The notes beneath the pieces are model-generated. The model was not told the DNA's origin and did not search any database. It saw nothing but the letters and a program-made list of their open reading frames with translations. Shown here one piece after another: positions 40,267-48,124 of a DNA stretch of 64,000 nt (positions are counted from its first letter, which is position 1; the number at the start of each line of letters is the position of its first letter). Made by a program: the position numbers and the translations under genes. Where the stretch lies: the NCBI RefSeq assembly GCF_007830615.1, contig NZ_VLLI01000004.1:248001-312000 (forward strand), read 5' to 3'. Source of the stretch: Mucilaginibacter frigoritolerans. GTDB taxonomy: Bacteria; Bacteroidota; Bacteroidia; Sphingobacteriales; Sphingobacteriaceae.

Positions 40267-43200
40267 ATGAAAAATCTTTATAACATTGTTTTTGTTCTTT
40301 GTGTATTAGGCTTGTTTTCGTGTAAAAAGAAAACGCTGTTTGAACAAATTTCATCATCGCATTCGGGTATACACTTCAATAATAAAATAACCGAATCCGA
40401 CTCCATCAATCCCTTAGATGTAGTAAATATTTACAATGGCGGCGGCGTTGGCATAGGCGATTTTAATAATGATGGCCTGCCGGATATTTATTTTACCGGT
40501 AATATGGTTTCTAACCGCTTGTATTTAAACAAAGGCAATTTTGAGTTCGAGGATATTACCGAAAAAGCAGGCGTTGAAGGTATGGGCAGATGGGGACGGG
40601 GCGTAGCCATAGTTGATATTAATAATGACGGTCTGCCTGATATTTACATCTGTAACACCATTTATAAAGATTCGCTTAGAAGGCGTAATATTCTTTACGT
40701 AAACCAGGGCGTGGATAAAGATGGTATTCCTCATTTTAAGGATATGGCCAAAGAGTATGGTTTGGACATAGTTGCCGAATCAACAATGGCCAGTTTTTTT
40801 GATTACGATAACGATGGCGACCTGGACATGTACCTTACGGTTAACAACGCCAGCGCAAAATATAATCCCAGTGTTTTTGGTCCGGCTAATACCCATGGTA
40901 CAATAATAAATACCGGGCGGCTGTACCGCAACGATTGGGATAGCACTCTGCATCATCCGGTATTTCATGATGTTTCACAAAAGGCAGGGATCAATCAGGG
41001 GGGATATGGACATGCCGCCACAACGGTTGATTTTAATGGCGATGGATGGAAAGATATTTATGTATCTGATGATTTTATTTCCGACAATATTCTCTACATC
41101 AATAACCACGACGGTACTTTTACCAATCGCTCAAAAGAATATTTTAAGCATACCTCATTAAATGCAATGGGGCAGGATGTGGTTGATATTAACAACGACG
41201 GTCTGCCCGATGTGGTGGAGCTGGATATGAACGCTCCCGACAATTATCGGAAAAAAATGATGCTTAATGCCAATAGCTATCAAACCTATCAAAGCTTTGA
41301 TCTTTTTGGCTATCAGTATCAGTACATCCGTAATACCCTGCAACTTAATCAGGGCCCCCGGGTGGGGCAGCAGGGGCGTATCGGTAGTCCGGCATTTAGC
41401 GAGATTGGCTTTTTGGCAGGCATGGCCCAAACAGATTGGAGCTGGACGCCCTTGGTGGTTGATTTTAATAACGATGGCTTTAGGGATATTGTAATAACCA
41501 ACGGCTTTAGAAAAGACTATTCTGATCACGATTTTATGGTTTACCGGCAGGATGCCTATGCGCTCACTCCTAAAAAGAAGGTGCTTGAACAAATTCCGGA
41601 AGTTAAATTGAAAAATTATGCCTTTGAAAATAAGGGCGATCTCACCTTTAAAGATGTAAGCGATAACTGGGGGCTTGATCTTCCAACGTTTTCTAACGGT
41701 GCGGTGTATGCCGATTTGGATAATGACGGCGCCATGGACATGATTATTAACAATATTGATGATGAGGCTTTAATTTACAGGAACACCTCCAGGGATGATA
41801 AGAAAACGGTTAATAATGCGCATTTTCTGCAAATCAGCTTTAAAGGCGGCAAGCAAAATATAAATGGCCTGGGTGCAATAGTTGATATTTATTATAACCA
41901 TGGCAAGCACCAGGTATATGAAAATGATCCTTACAGGGGGTATTTGTCAACCGTACAAGCCATGGCCCACTTTGGATTAGGAAAAGTGAGCCTGGTTGAT
42001 TCTGCCGTTATTAAATGGCCAGGCGGTAAAAAACAAAAACTGTTAAATATAAAGGCCGATCAGAAAATTAAGGTAAGTATTGATGATGCTAACATCAACT
42101 ACACATTAAGCCAGCCCGAAATTGATTTTAAGGCTTACTTTAAAGAAGTAACCGACTCACTTGGCCTTCATTATTTAAACAAGAAGATTGATTTTGTAGA
42201 TTTTAACATTCAAAAGTTATTGCCCCATAAGCTATCAGAATATAGCCCTGCTTTGGCCGTTGGTGATATAGATGGCAATGGCTTAGATGATTTGATAATT
42301 GGGGGCGATAATTATTACCCTACACAGGTGTTTCTGCAACTGCCAAACGGTAAGTTCAAACAACGTGACTTTTTACCGGGCAAAGTTGATCCGTACAAAC
42401 ACTTTACTGATGAAGGGCTGTTGCTTTTTGATGCCAATGGCGATGGTAAGTTGGATCTTTATATAGCCAGTGGTGGTTATAAAGACGAACCCAATACCCT
42501 GCCATACCAGGATAGGTTATATTTAAATGATGGTAAAGGAAACTTTACGCTTGCAGCAGATGCTTTGCCCGTAAATTATACCAGCAAGCTGTGTGTAAGG
42601 GCATGCGATTATAATAAAGATGGCAAGCTTGACTTGTTTATATCGGGCAGGGTTGATCCATGGAGTTACCCAAAACCTGTTTCAAGCATTATTCTCAGAA
42701 ATGATAGCAAAAACGGTCACGTTAAATTTACCGATGTTACCAAAGAAGTGGCACCGGGATTAAAAAATATAGGCCTGGTATGCGACGCCATTTTCACCGA
42801 TTTTGATAATGATGGCTGGCCTGATCTTATTATGGCGGGAGAATGGATGCCTGTAACCTTCTTTAAAAACGAACATGGTAAGTTTGTGAATATAACACCT
42901 CAATCTGGTATTGGTGATAAATTGGGTTGGTGGAATTCTATCGTTGCGGGCGATTTCAGGCATACCGGGCGTATGGATTATATTGTGGGTAACGTTGGGC
43001 AGAATAGTTTGTTCCAAGCCAATGATCAATACCCGGTTTATATTACTGCCGGCGATTTTGATCATAATGGCGCATACGATGCTATACCATCGCTGTATTT
43101 GAAGGATAAAAATGGCGAAAAACAGGAGTTTCCTGTGCATGGAAGAGATGATGTGTTTAAGCAGATGATCAGCCTTAAAAAGAAATTTACCAATTACAAA

Positions 43201-43842
43201 TCATTTGCCGTAGCTACTATGGATGATATATTATCGCCCGAGCAGCGCAAAGGAGCATTACGGCTTAAAGCCAATATGCTGAAATCATGTTTTTTGAGGA
43301 ACGATGGAAATGGCAAATTTACCCTTATCCCATTGCCCATTGAGGCACAGTTTTCGACCCTGAACGGTATGCAAGCCGGTGATTTTGATGGCGATGGAAA
43401 CTTAGATGTTGTTATTAACGGAAATGATTATGGCACTGATGTATCCATAGGGCGCTATGATGCACTAAATGGCTTGATGCTAAAAGGCGACGGCAAAGGC
43501 GGCTTTAAGCCCTTAAGTATTTTACAAAGCGGTATTTACATACCCGGCGACGGGAAAGCATTGGTGCAGCTACGGGATACCAGGGGCAACATTATGTTAG
43601 CGGCCAGCCAGCATAAAGATTCATTAAAAGTTTTTAGGCTTAACATCCACGCCAAAACAATTGCTGTTAAACCAACTGATGCTTACGCCATAATTAAATA
43701 CAAAAATGGCAAAACCGAAAAGCAGGAGTTTTATTTCGGATCATCCTTTTTATCACAATCTGCCAGGTTTATAAAGCTGGATGATAACATCACCAGCATA
43801 GTGATCTTTGATACACAAAATAAATCAAGAGTGGGAAAATAG
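40267..43842 (+). CDS. FG-GAP/VCBS-repeat lipoprotein with ASPIC/UnbV domain
   Basis: 1191 residues. Lipobox GLFSCKKK (Cys about 19). About 13 calcium-binding DxDxDG-type loops lie in FG-GAP/VCBS repeats (for example DFNNDGLPDIYFTGN, DYDNDGDLDMYLTVN, DANGDGKLDLYIASGG, DFDGDGNLDVVINGN), giving two beta-propeller regions. Between them at about 505-615 is an ASPIC/UnbV domain (FLQISFKGGKQNINGLGAIV, then MAHFGLGKV and IKWPGGKKQ). Such CRTAC1-like proteins often accompany SusCD pairs in Bacteroidota; their role at the cell surface is not settled (adhesion or ligand binding). A terminator precedes it and another follows, so it has its own transcript. Confidence 0.88.
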   Translation: MKNLYNIVFVLCVLGLFSCKKKTLFEQISSSHSGIHFNNKITESDSINPLDVVNIYNGGGVGIGDFNNDGLPDIYFTGNMVSNRLYLNKGNFEFEDITEKAGVEGMGRWGRGVAIVDINNDGLPDIYICNTIYKDSLRRRNILYVNQGVDKDGIPHFKDMAKEYGLDIVAESTMASFFDYDNDGDLDMYLTVNNASAKYNPSVFGPANTHGTIINTGRLYRNDWDSTLHHPVFHDVSQKAGINQGGYGHAATTVDFNGDGWKDIYVSDDFISDNILYINNHDGTFTNRSKEYFKHTSLNAMGQDVVDINNDGLPDVVELDMNAPDNYRKKMMLNANSYQTYQSFDLFGYQYQYIRNTLQLNQGPRVGQQGRIGSPAFSEIGFLAGMAQTDWSWTPLVVDFNNDGFRDIVITNGFRKDYSDHDFMVYRQDAYALTPKKKVLEQIPEVKLKNYAFENKGDLTFKDVSDNWGLDLPTFSNGAVYADLDNDGAMDMIINNIDDEALIYRNTSRDDKKTVNNAHFLQISFKGGKQNINGLGAIVDIYYNHGKHQVYENDPYRGYLSTVQAMAHFGLGKVSLVDSAVIKWPGGKKQKLLNIKADQKIKVSIDDANINYTLSQPEIDFKAYFKEVTDSLGLHYLNKKIDFVDFNIQKLLPHKLSEYSPALAVGDIDGNGLDDLIIGGDNYYPTQVFLQLPNGKFKQRDFLPGKVDPYKHFTDEGLLLFDANGDGKLDLYIASGGYKDEPNTLPYQDRLYLNDGKGNFTLAADALPVNYTSKLCVRACDYNKDGKLDLFISGRVDPWSYPKPVSSIILRNDSKNGHVKFTDVTKEVAPGLKNIGLVCDAIFTDFDNDGWPDLIMAGEWMPVTFFKNEHGKFVNITPQSGIGDKLGWWNSIVAGDFRHTGRMDYIVGNVGQNSLFQANDQYPVYITAGDFDHNGAYDAIPSLYLKDKNGEKQEFPVHGRDDVFKQMISLKKKFTNYKSFAVATMDDILSPEQRKGALRLKANMLKSCFLRNDGNGKFTLIPLPIEAQFSTLNGMQAGDFDGDGNLDVVINGNDYGTDVSIGRYDALNGLMLKGDGKGGFKPLSILQSGIYIPGDGKALVQLRDTRGNIMLAASQHKDSLKVFRLNIHAKTIAVKPTDAYAIIKYKNGKTEKQEFYFGSSFLSQSARFIKLDDNITSIVIFDTQNKSRVGK

Positions 43843-43884
43843 ACTGTTGGTTTACTCTTTAAACCTTGTACAATTGGTTATAAA

Positions 43885-43925
43885 AATGAGCTTCGGCTTC
43901 CTTAGGGAATTCGAAGCTCATCTTT
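43885..43925. terminator. Bidirectional terminator between FG-GAP gene and thioesterase
   Basis: ATGAGCTTCG ... CGAAGCTCAT, a 10-pair stem with T-rich flanks on both strands. Confidence 0.88.
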
Positions 43926-43961
43926 TAATATGCGGAAGCCTTAAACCTTTTATTAAATGAT

Positions 43962-44381
43962 TTAATTTTCTTCAAGTACTGGTGCGTCTTTAATTTTATC
44001 CAGTACAGATGTTGGCAGATAGGGCCGTCCTCCGGTTGCAGGCACGCAGGTTCCGGTAAATACGGCTTTGGTCATTACCTTATTGTTGAAAATGATAGAC
44101 TGCTTAAAATGCAGCTTAGGTAAACCTGCTTTATCTTTATATAAAGTACAGGTAACCGAAAATTCATCCCCTCTTTTTAACGATCTTAAAAAGCTGATGC
44201 TATAATTGGATAATACCATATAAACACCATTTTTAGCTTCAATCTCAAAGTCAAAACTCAGCACTTCGCGGATATAATCGTGCCGGCAGTATTCCATATA
44301 AAAAGGATAGTATAAGCCATCCATTATTTCCTGCACGTCTATGTGTTCGTTTTTTACTGTATAAGTTTTAGTGTATTCCAT
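43962..44381 (-). CDS. Hotdog-fold acyl-CoA thioesterase (4HBT/YbgC-like)
   Basis: 139 residues. A hotdog domain fills the protein: HIDVQEIMDGLYYPFYMEYC (13-32) matches the region of the catalytic Asp and long helix in 4-hydroxybenzoyl-CoA thioesterase-type enzymes, followed by SISFLRSLKRGDEFSV and LPKLHFKQSIIFNNKVM strands. Expected reaction: hydrolysis of an acyl-CoA; substrate unknown. It is a single gene between two intergenic stretches, unrelated to its neighbours. Confidence 0.72.
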   Translation of the reverse strand: MEYTKTYTVKNEHIDVQEIMDGLYYPFYMEYCRHDYIREVLSFDFEIEAKNGVYMVLSNYSISFLRSLKRGDEFSVTCTLYKDKAGLPKLHFKQSIIFNNKVMTKAVFTGTCVPATGGRPYLPTSVLDKIKDAPVLEEN

Positions 44382-44521
44382 TGTGTATGATGTATTGTTT
44401 CAAGTAACTGTTGTTGTATTTAACGGTCGCCAAAGATTAAGATTATAATGGAATAAATATTGTTGTTTATCTGTAATTTTTATGTTAACCAGATATGAGG
44501 AATGCTTATTTCACAAATTTG

Positions 44522-44545
44522 TTTTCGTGAGCGCGGACGCTCGCT
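44522..44545. other. Short GC-rich hairpin in intergenic DNA
   Basis: GAGCG-CGGA-CGCTC (within GTGAGCGCGGACGCTCGCTA) stands out in AT-rich DNA between the thioesterase and the DUF1801 gene. It is too short and lacks a T-run to be a confident terminator. Confidence 0.3.
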
Positions 44546-44594
44546 ATTATGTGCATTCAAGTGTAGACCCTTGAACGGGCGGAGTTGTCACAAC

Positions 44595-44705
44595 AAATCC
44601 AGAACTGCACTAATCATCCAACCCTTTTCCACCCAGAATTTGCGGAATATATTTTTCAATCCTGGCTTCGCGGGTTTTGGATTGCTTGGGTTGAGAAAAA
44701 TGAAG
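44595..44705 (-). repeat. Duplicated 3' segment of YdeI/DUF1801-like genes, copy 1
   Basis: Matches 45588-45698 almost base for base: about 15 bases beyond the stop codon (AAATCCAGAACTGCACTAAT) and the last about 30 codons. The upstream halves of the two genes are much less alike. This points to duplication with later gene conversion, or a mobile 3' end. Confidence 0.75.
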
Positions 44706-45182
44706 TAAGTATCCCCGTTGTCTTCCTGGTGTTAATGCCTCAAAAGCGGCTTTCAAGGTTGGAATGGCATTTAGTTTACTTTGAAATTCTTCAGGAATAA
44801 TAATTTCTTTTTTTAATTCCAATTTTACACCGGCTTTTTCAACTTCAATGGCTTCATAAATATAGGCTTTCAGGATAGGCTCCAATGTTGTTATTTCTTT
44901 CACAGAGGTAAACTTAATCCAGCGTCCTGCCTGTGTATGCTCGCCGGGCTTAATCAAAATACTATAGGCATCTTCTAACAGGGCCCCTTTAAAAAAGCTA
45001 ATTGCGCAACTTTCTTTTAATCCATTTATACCAACAATATTGCTTTGCCGAAAAGTATAAACAGGAGCCGCCCACTTTAATTCTTCTGTTAGTCCGCAAT
45101 CGAGACAGATCCTTCTCAACTTATCCAGTTCGGCCTGCCACTTTTCGGCATTGCTTAAAAATTCATCAACCTTAGGATTCAC
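44610..45182 (-). CDS. YdeI/OmpD-associated, DUF1801-type protein, paralogue 1
   Basis: 190 residues. N-terminal DUF1801 fold (NPKVDEFLSNAEKWQAELDK, then RRICLDCGLTEELKWAAPVY and CAISFFKGALLED). The C-terminal YdeI-type tail carries the conserved block LTPGRQRGYLLHFSQPKQSK. No biochemical function is established for the family. Start at 45182, 9 bases after a VOC gene, so the two are coupled. It is paralogous to 45603-46181, and their last 45 residues are almost identical. Confidence 0.8.
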   Translation of the reverse strand: MNPKVDEFLSNAEKWQAELDKLRRICLDCGLTEELKWAAPVYTFRQSNIVGINGLKESCAISFFKGALLEDAYSILIKPGEHTQAGRWIKFTSVKEITTLEPILKAYIYEAIEVEKAGVKLELKKEIIIPEEFQSKLNAIPTLKAAFEALTPGRQRGYLLHFSQPKQSKTREARIEKYIPQILGGKGLDD

Positions 45183-45191
45183 GGTATTCTT

Positions 45192-45545
45192 TTAAACACT
45201 TTGTCCAAAGGTCAGCAAATTACTGTCTGGGTCAAGCAAAGCAAACTCTCTTTGTCCCCATGGTTTGGTTTGCAAATGCCCTGCTGGATGTATGGTTATA
45301 TTTTTGTTCGATATGGATTGGTATAATTCATCAATATCATTTGTACGAATATAAACTTGCCCATAGTTCTCTTTTGGATTGAGTTCTTTAAACTCAAAAA
45401 AATGAATTTGAATATTGTCTTTTTGAACCATCAGGTATCCGTCATAGTCGTTGCCGAATTGCTGAAATCCCAATTTGTTCAGATAAAATTCTTTGGTAAG
45501 TGCTTTATCACGCATGGGTAATTTGGGATTGATGTTAATAAGCAT
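45192..45545 (-). CDS. VOC (glyoxalase/bleomycin-resistance) fold protein
   Basis: 117 residues. Vicinal-oxygen-chelate features: LPMRDKALTKEFYLNKLGFQ (9-28), LMVQKDNIQIHFFEF with the metal-ligand-type His, VYIRTNDIDELYQS, and a C-terminal KPWGQREFALLDPDSNLLTF with Glu in the last metal position. This pattern resembles bleomycin-binding proteins, but substrate cannot be read. It sits between the two DUF1801 paralogues, 57 bases downstream of the second and 9 bases upstream of the first. Confidence 0.82.
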   Translation of the reverse strand: MLININPKLPMRDKALTKEFYLNKLGFQQFGNDYDGYLMVQKDNIQIHFFEFKELNPKENYGQVYIRTNDIDELYQSISNKNITIHPAGHLQTKPWGQREFALLDPDSNLLTFGQSV

Positions 45546-45587
45546 ATTCTTTTTAAATTATGTATCAAATCAAATAGTTGCCAATAA

Positions 45588-45698
45588 AAATCCAGAACTG
45601 CACTAATCATCCAATCCTTTTCCACCCAAAATTTGCGGAATATATTTTTCAACTCTTGCTTCGCGGGTTTTGGATTGTTTTGGTTGAGAAAAATGAAA
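45588..45698 (-). repeat. Duplicated 3' segment of YdeI/DUF1801-like genes, copy 2
   Basis: Partner of 44595-44705; see that entry. The shared sequence begins outside the coding frame, which shows that DNA, not just protein, was copied. Confidence 0.75.
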
Positions 45699-46181
45699 CA
45701 AATATCCGCGCTGCCTGCCCGGCGTTAATGCTTCAAAAGCGGTTTTAAGTGCGGGGATATGATCCAGTTTATATTGAAATTCGGCGGGAACCGAAAAATC
45801 TTCGGTCTTTTTAAGTTCCACTTTTAAGCCTGCTTTTTCTACTTCAATGGCCTCATAAATATAAGCTTTCAATGTGGACTCCAAATCCATTATTTCCCGG
45901 AGGTTGGCGAACCGGATCTGCCGGGCCGACTGCACATTTTCGGTTTGCTGAATCAGGATGCCATGTATATCACTTAACAAAGCGCCTTTAAAAAACAGGA
46001 ATGCGCAATACTCTTTAAAGCCGTGTATTAAAACAATGTTTTGCTTGTTCAATACATAACATGGGCAACCCCATTTTAGTTCTTCTGTAAGGCCGCAGTC
46101 GAGAGCTATCATTCGCAATTTCTCATACTCTTCCTGCCATTGTTTGGCTTTATCAAAAAAGAAATTAACCTTTGGATTCAT
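45603..46181 (-). CDS. YdeI/OmpD-associated, DUF1801-type protein, paralogue 2
   Basis: 192 residues from the ATG at 46181, matching the start of its paralogue (MNPKVNFF against MNPKVDEF). A longer reading from 46214 adds 11 residues with no family support. Domains as in paralogue 1: DUF1801 fold (ALDCGLTEELKWGCPCYVLN, then CAFLFFKGALLSD) and the YdeI tail PGRQRGYLFHFSQPKQSK. The pair differ by a Cys-rich stretch here (WGCPCY). Function is unknown. The gene starts after a terminator hairpin, so it may have its own promoter. Confidence 0.8.
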   Translation of the reverse strand: MNPKVNFFFDKAKQWQEEYEKLRMIALDCGLTEELKWGCPCYVLNKQNIVLIHGFKEYCAFLFFKGALLSDIHGILIQQTENVQSARQIRFANLREIMDLESTLKAYIYEAIEVEKAGLKVELKKTEDFSVPAEFQYKLDHIPALKTAFEALTPGRQRGYLFHFSQPKQSKTREARVEKYIPQILGGKGLDD

Positions 46182-46230
46182 GGTGTTCTTTGTAATAGCT
46201 TGTTGTTTACACAACCGTAATTTATAAAAT

Positions 46231-46276
46231 ATTCGTGGCTTGCTTCAGCGATCTCCGGCAAGCCACGAATTTACTT
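46231..46276 (-). terminator. Hairpin terminator after PhnB-like gene
   Basis: ATTCGTGGCTTGC ... GCAAGCCACGAAT, a 13-pair stem in the gap between the PhnB-like gene and DUF1801 paralogue 2. The following T-tract on the minus strand is modest (ATTTTATAAA). Confidence 0.75.
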
Positions 46277-46301
46277 TTTACATGATATAGTTAAATTTCA
46301 A

Positions 46302-46739
46302 CTACCACTCCTGTTTAACAATATTGAACATCCAGCGGATGCCAAAGCGGTCTTTACAAGTACCCCAGTATCCCCAGAATTCGTCGTGTGGTGCCACACT
46401 GTCCGCTCCGCCTTCCGATAGCTTGTTGTACAAGCTGTCGGCCTCTTCTTTGGTATCGGGACTCAAATTGATAGTGAAATTGTTGCCTTCTACCAGTTTT
46501 TGGCCCATACTTTCCAGCATATCCGTTCCCATTATTTGGATGCCGCTAAGTATAGGCAATGCCACATGCGCTACTTTGTTTTGATCAGCTTCTGGTAGCT
46601 CCGGTGCGCCGGGCTGTCGCGGTGCATCCTTGAACCGCATTATCGGATTGGAAAACGCTGTTCCAAAAGTTTTTTTGTAATGGTTAAATGCTTCCTCGGC
46701 ATTACCATTAAAGTTTAAATAAATTGATACGCTTGCCAT
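46302..46739 (-). CDS. PhnB-like VOC-fold protein
   Basis: 145 residues. PhnB/3-demethylubiquinone-like glyoxalase superfamily: SIYLNFNGNAEEAFNHYKKT (5-24), VAHVALPILSGIQIMGTDM, and a C-terminal FWGYWGTCKDRFGIRWMFNI. The WG..KDRFGI..M block is diagnostic of this family. No catalytic role is proved for most members. It follows DoxX with a 59-base gap in the ArsR-led cluster. Confidence 0.85.
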   Translation of the reverse strand: MASVSIYLNFNGNAEEAFNHYKKTFGTAFSNPIMRFKDAPRQPGAPELPEADQNKVAHVALPILSGIQIMGTDMLESMGQKLVEGNNFTINLSPDTKEEADSLYNKLSEGGADSVAPHDEFWGYWGTCKDRFGIRWMFNIVKQEW

Positions 46740-46798
46740 GGTTATGTTGTTTTTATAATTGGTTTTTTTTGACTTTTGTTTAACGCCGCTAATAATTT

Positions 46799-47182
46799 TT
46801 ATTCATTGACGGTGCTGATTTTTCTATCCGCGGGCCTTAAATACCATGATAATACGGTAAAAATGGCCAGCACAACTGGGGCTATTATCTGTACAGAAAT
46901 ATCATTACTGGCAATATGCGAAATTACCGCACCGGTCATGGTGAAAAATATGCCTGCATAAGCCCATTCTTTAAGCAATTTAAACTTTGGTATCAATATC
47001 GCAATGATGCCCAATACCTTCCAAACGCCGATGATAGAGATAAAGTAAGTTGGGTACCCCAGGGGTTTAAAACCCTGCACCACTCCCTTTACCTGCAAGG
47101 CCTGCGCCAAGCCACCCGAAAAAATGCAAAAGGATAATATTGCGGTAATTATCCAATACCAAATTAGCTTTCTTTTTTCCAT
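46799..47182 (-). CDS. DoxX-family membrane protein
   Basis: 127 residues, four membrane segments. GGLAQALQVKGVVQGFKPLG (23-42) followed by YPTYFISIIGVWKVLGIIAI is typical of the DoxX-like family. The function of these small membrane proteins is poorly known; they often occur with ArsR and SRPBCC genes as here. It starts 7 bases after the SRPBCC gene. Confidence 0.82.
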   Translation of the reverse strand: MEKRKLIWYWIITAILSFCIFSGGLAQALQVKGVVQGFKPLGYPTYFISIIGVWKVLGIIAILIPKFKLLKEWAYAGIFFTMTGAVISHIASNDISVQIIAPVVLAIFTVLSWYLRPADRKISTVNE

Positions 47183-47189
47183 TTTATAA

Positions 47190-47657
47190 TTATTTTAAGG
47201 TTTTTAATAGTTCTTCCATCCGGTTATGCGCCATGTTTATGCCATAGGCAAATGGCAGTTTCAGCAACTGGTCCCTTTGTGCAACCGACTCATATATCAC
47301 GTGCATATTAATTTTGCTGGTGTCATCACTTAGCTTTTCAAACTCCGTTATCTCCAGCTGAACACCAAAAGGAGTATTGGCCATTTCAAATGTGCGGATT
47401 ATCTTCTGGTTAGGAATAAACTCATGGATCACTCCGCTGGCTCGCATTGCAACATTTCCTTTTGCATCGGTTGTTTCAAACTCCCAGCTGCCATGTTTTT
47501 TACTCTCCAGTTTCAGTACTTTTGTGCCCATCCATTGCTCAACAAGTTCTGGTTCGGCATATGCTTTAAAAAGTAAGTCCAGCGGCAAATCAAACTCCCG
47601 GATAATCAATATATCGTGTTTGCCATCTTCGGCAGTAACCTTTGTTTTTCGTTCCAT
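47190..47657 (-). CDS. SRPBCC (AHSA1-type) domain protein
   Basis: 155 residues forming one START/Bet v1-like AHSA1 domain: LIIREFDLPLDLLFKAYAEP (16-35), ELVEQWMG, GSWEFETTDAKGN and the late AYGINMAHNRMEELLKTLK helix. Such proteins bind hydrophobic ligands in a cavity; the ligand is unknown. It begins 4 bases after the ArsR stop, so it is cotranscribed with the repressor, a common arrangement. Confidence 0.87.
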   Translation of the reverse strand: MERKTKVTAEDGKHDILIIREFDLPLDLLFKAYAEPELVEQWMGTKVLKLESKKHGSWEFETTDAKGNVAMRASGVIHEFIPNQKIIRTFEMANTPFGVQLEITEFEKLSDDTSKINMHVIYESVAQRDQLLKLPFAYGINMAHNRMEELLKTLK

Positions 47658-47661
47658 AATT

Positions 47662-47985
47662 TTATTTCCTGGTTTGATATTCTTTCATGATGCTTTCCAG
47701 TTTATTAAAGCGGTCATCCCACATATTGCGAAAGGGTTCAATAAAGTCGGCTACTTCTTTCATCTTTTTTGCATTAATATGGTAGTGAATTTCTCTGCCG
47801 TTTTGTTTTTGTTCCAATAATTCGCACTCGGTAAGTATTTGCAGATGTTTGGAAACTGTCGGTCGGGCGGTATCAAAGTTTGAGGCTATTGCTCCTGCTG
47901 TAAGAGATTGCGAAGCCACCAATAGCAATATGGCCCTTCGGGTAGGGTCGGCTAAGGCTTGAAATACGTCTCGTCTTAAATTCAT
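47662..47985 (-). CDS. ArsR-family transcriptional repressor
   Basis: 107 residues. Winged helix: [20 protein letters not shown] (9-28), [20 protein letters not shown] (33-52) as the recognition helix region, then [20 protein letters not shown]. No metal-binding Cys pair is visible, so it belongs to the metal-independent group found next to SRPBCC genes. Two copies of an inverted repeat GTAGTTA..(T/A)ACTAC-type lie just upstream and probably form its operator. First gene of the cluster that runs to 46302 or beyond. Confidence 0.9.
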   Translation of the reverse strand: MNLRRDVFQALADPTRRAILLLVASQSLTAGAIASNFDTARPTVSKHLQILTECELLEQKQNGREIHYHINAKKMKEVADFIEPFRNMWDDRFNKLESIMKEYQTRK

Positions 47986-47988
47986 TAT

Positions 47989-48004
47989 GTAGTTATTTGA
48001 CTAC
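47989..48004. promoter_or_regulatory. ArsR operator 1
   Basis: GTAGTTATTTGACTAC: inverted arms GTAGT/ACTAC, only 3 bases before the arsR ATG (47985). Second copy 26 bases away. Confidence 0.7.
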
Positions 48005-48014
48005 AAATATAAAT

Positions 48015-48030
48015 GTAGTTATTTAACTAC
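48015..48030. promoter_or_regulatory. ArsR operator 2
   Basis: GTAGTTATTTAACTAC, same as operator 1 except one base, here as a near-perfect palindrome GTAGTTA..TAACTAC. Confidence 0.7.
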
Positions 48031-48071
48031 GCAATTTTTTTTTCACATATTTTATCTTATATACCATAAAA

Positions 48072-48098
48072 AAAGCAGCCGTGTTAAACAGCTGCTTT
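48072..48098. terminator. Terminator of the RIC-linked operon
   Basis: AAAGCAGC ... GCTGCTTT, 8-pair stem with a T-run on the minus strand (7 T), downstream of the gene ending at 48125. Confidence 0.8.
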
Positions 48099-48124
48099 TA
48101 ATTAAATTTTGCGCTTAAACTTTT

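Noticed and set aside
41158..41592. 144-residue antisense frame in the FG-GAP gene
   Set aside because: Antisense of calcium-loop repeats; no independent support.
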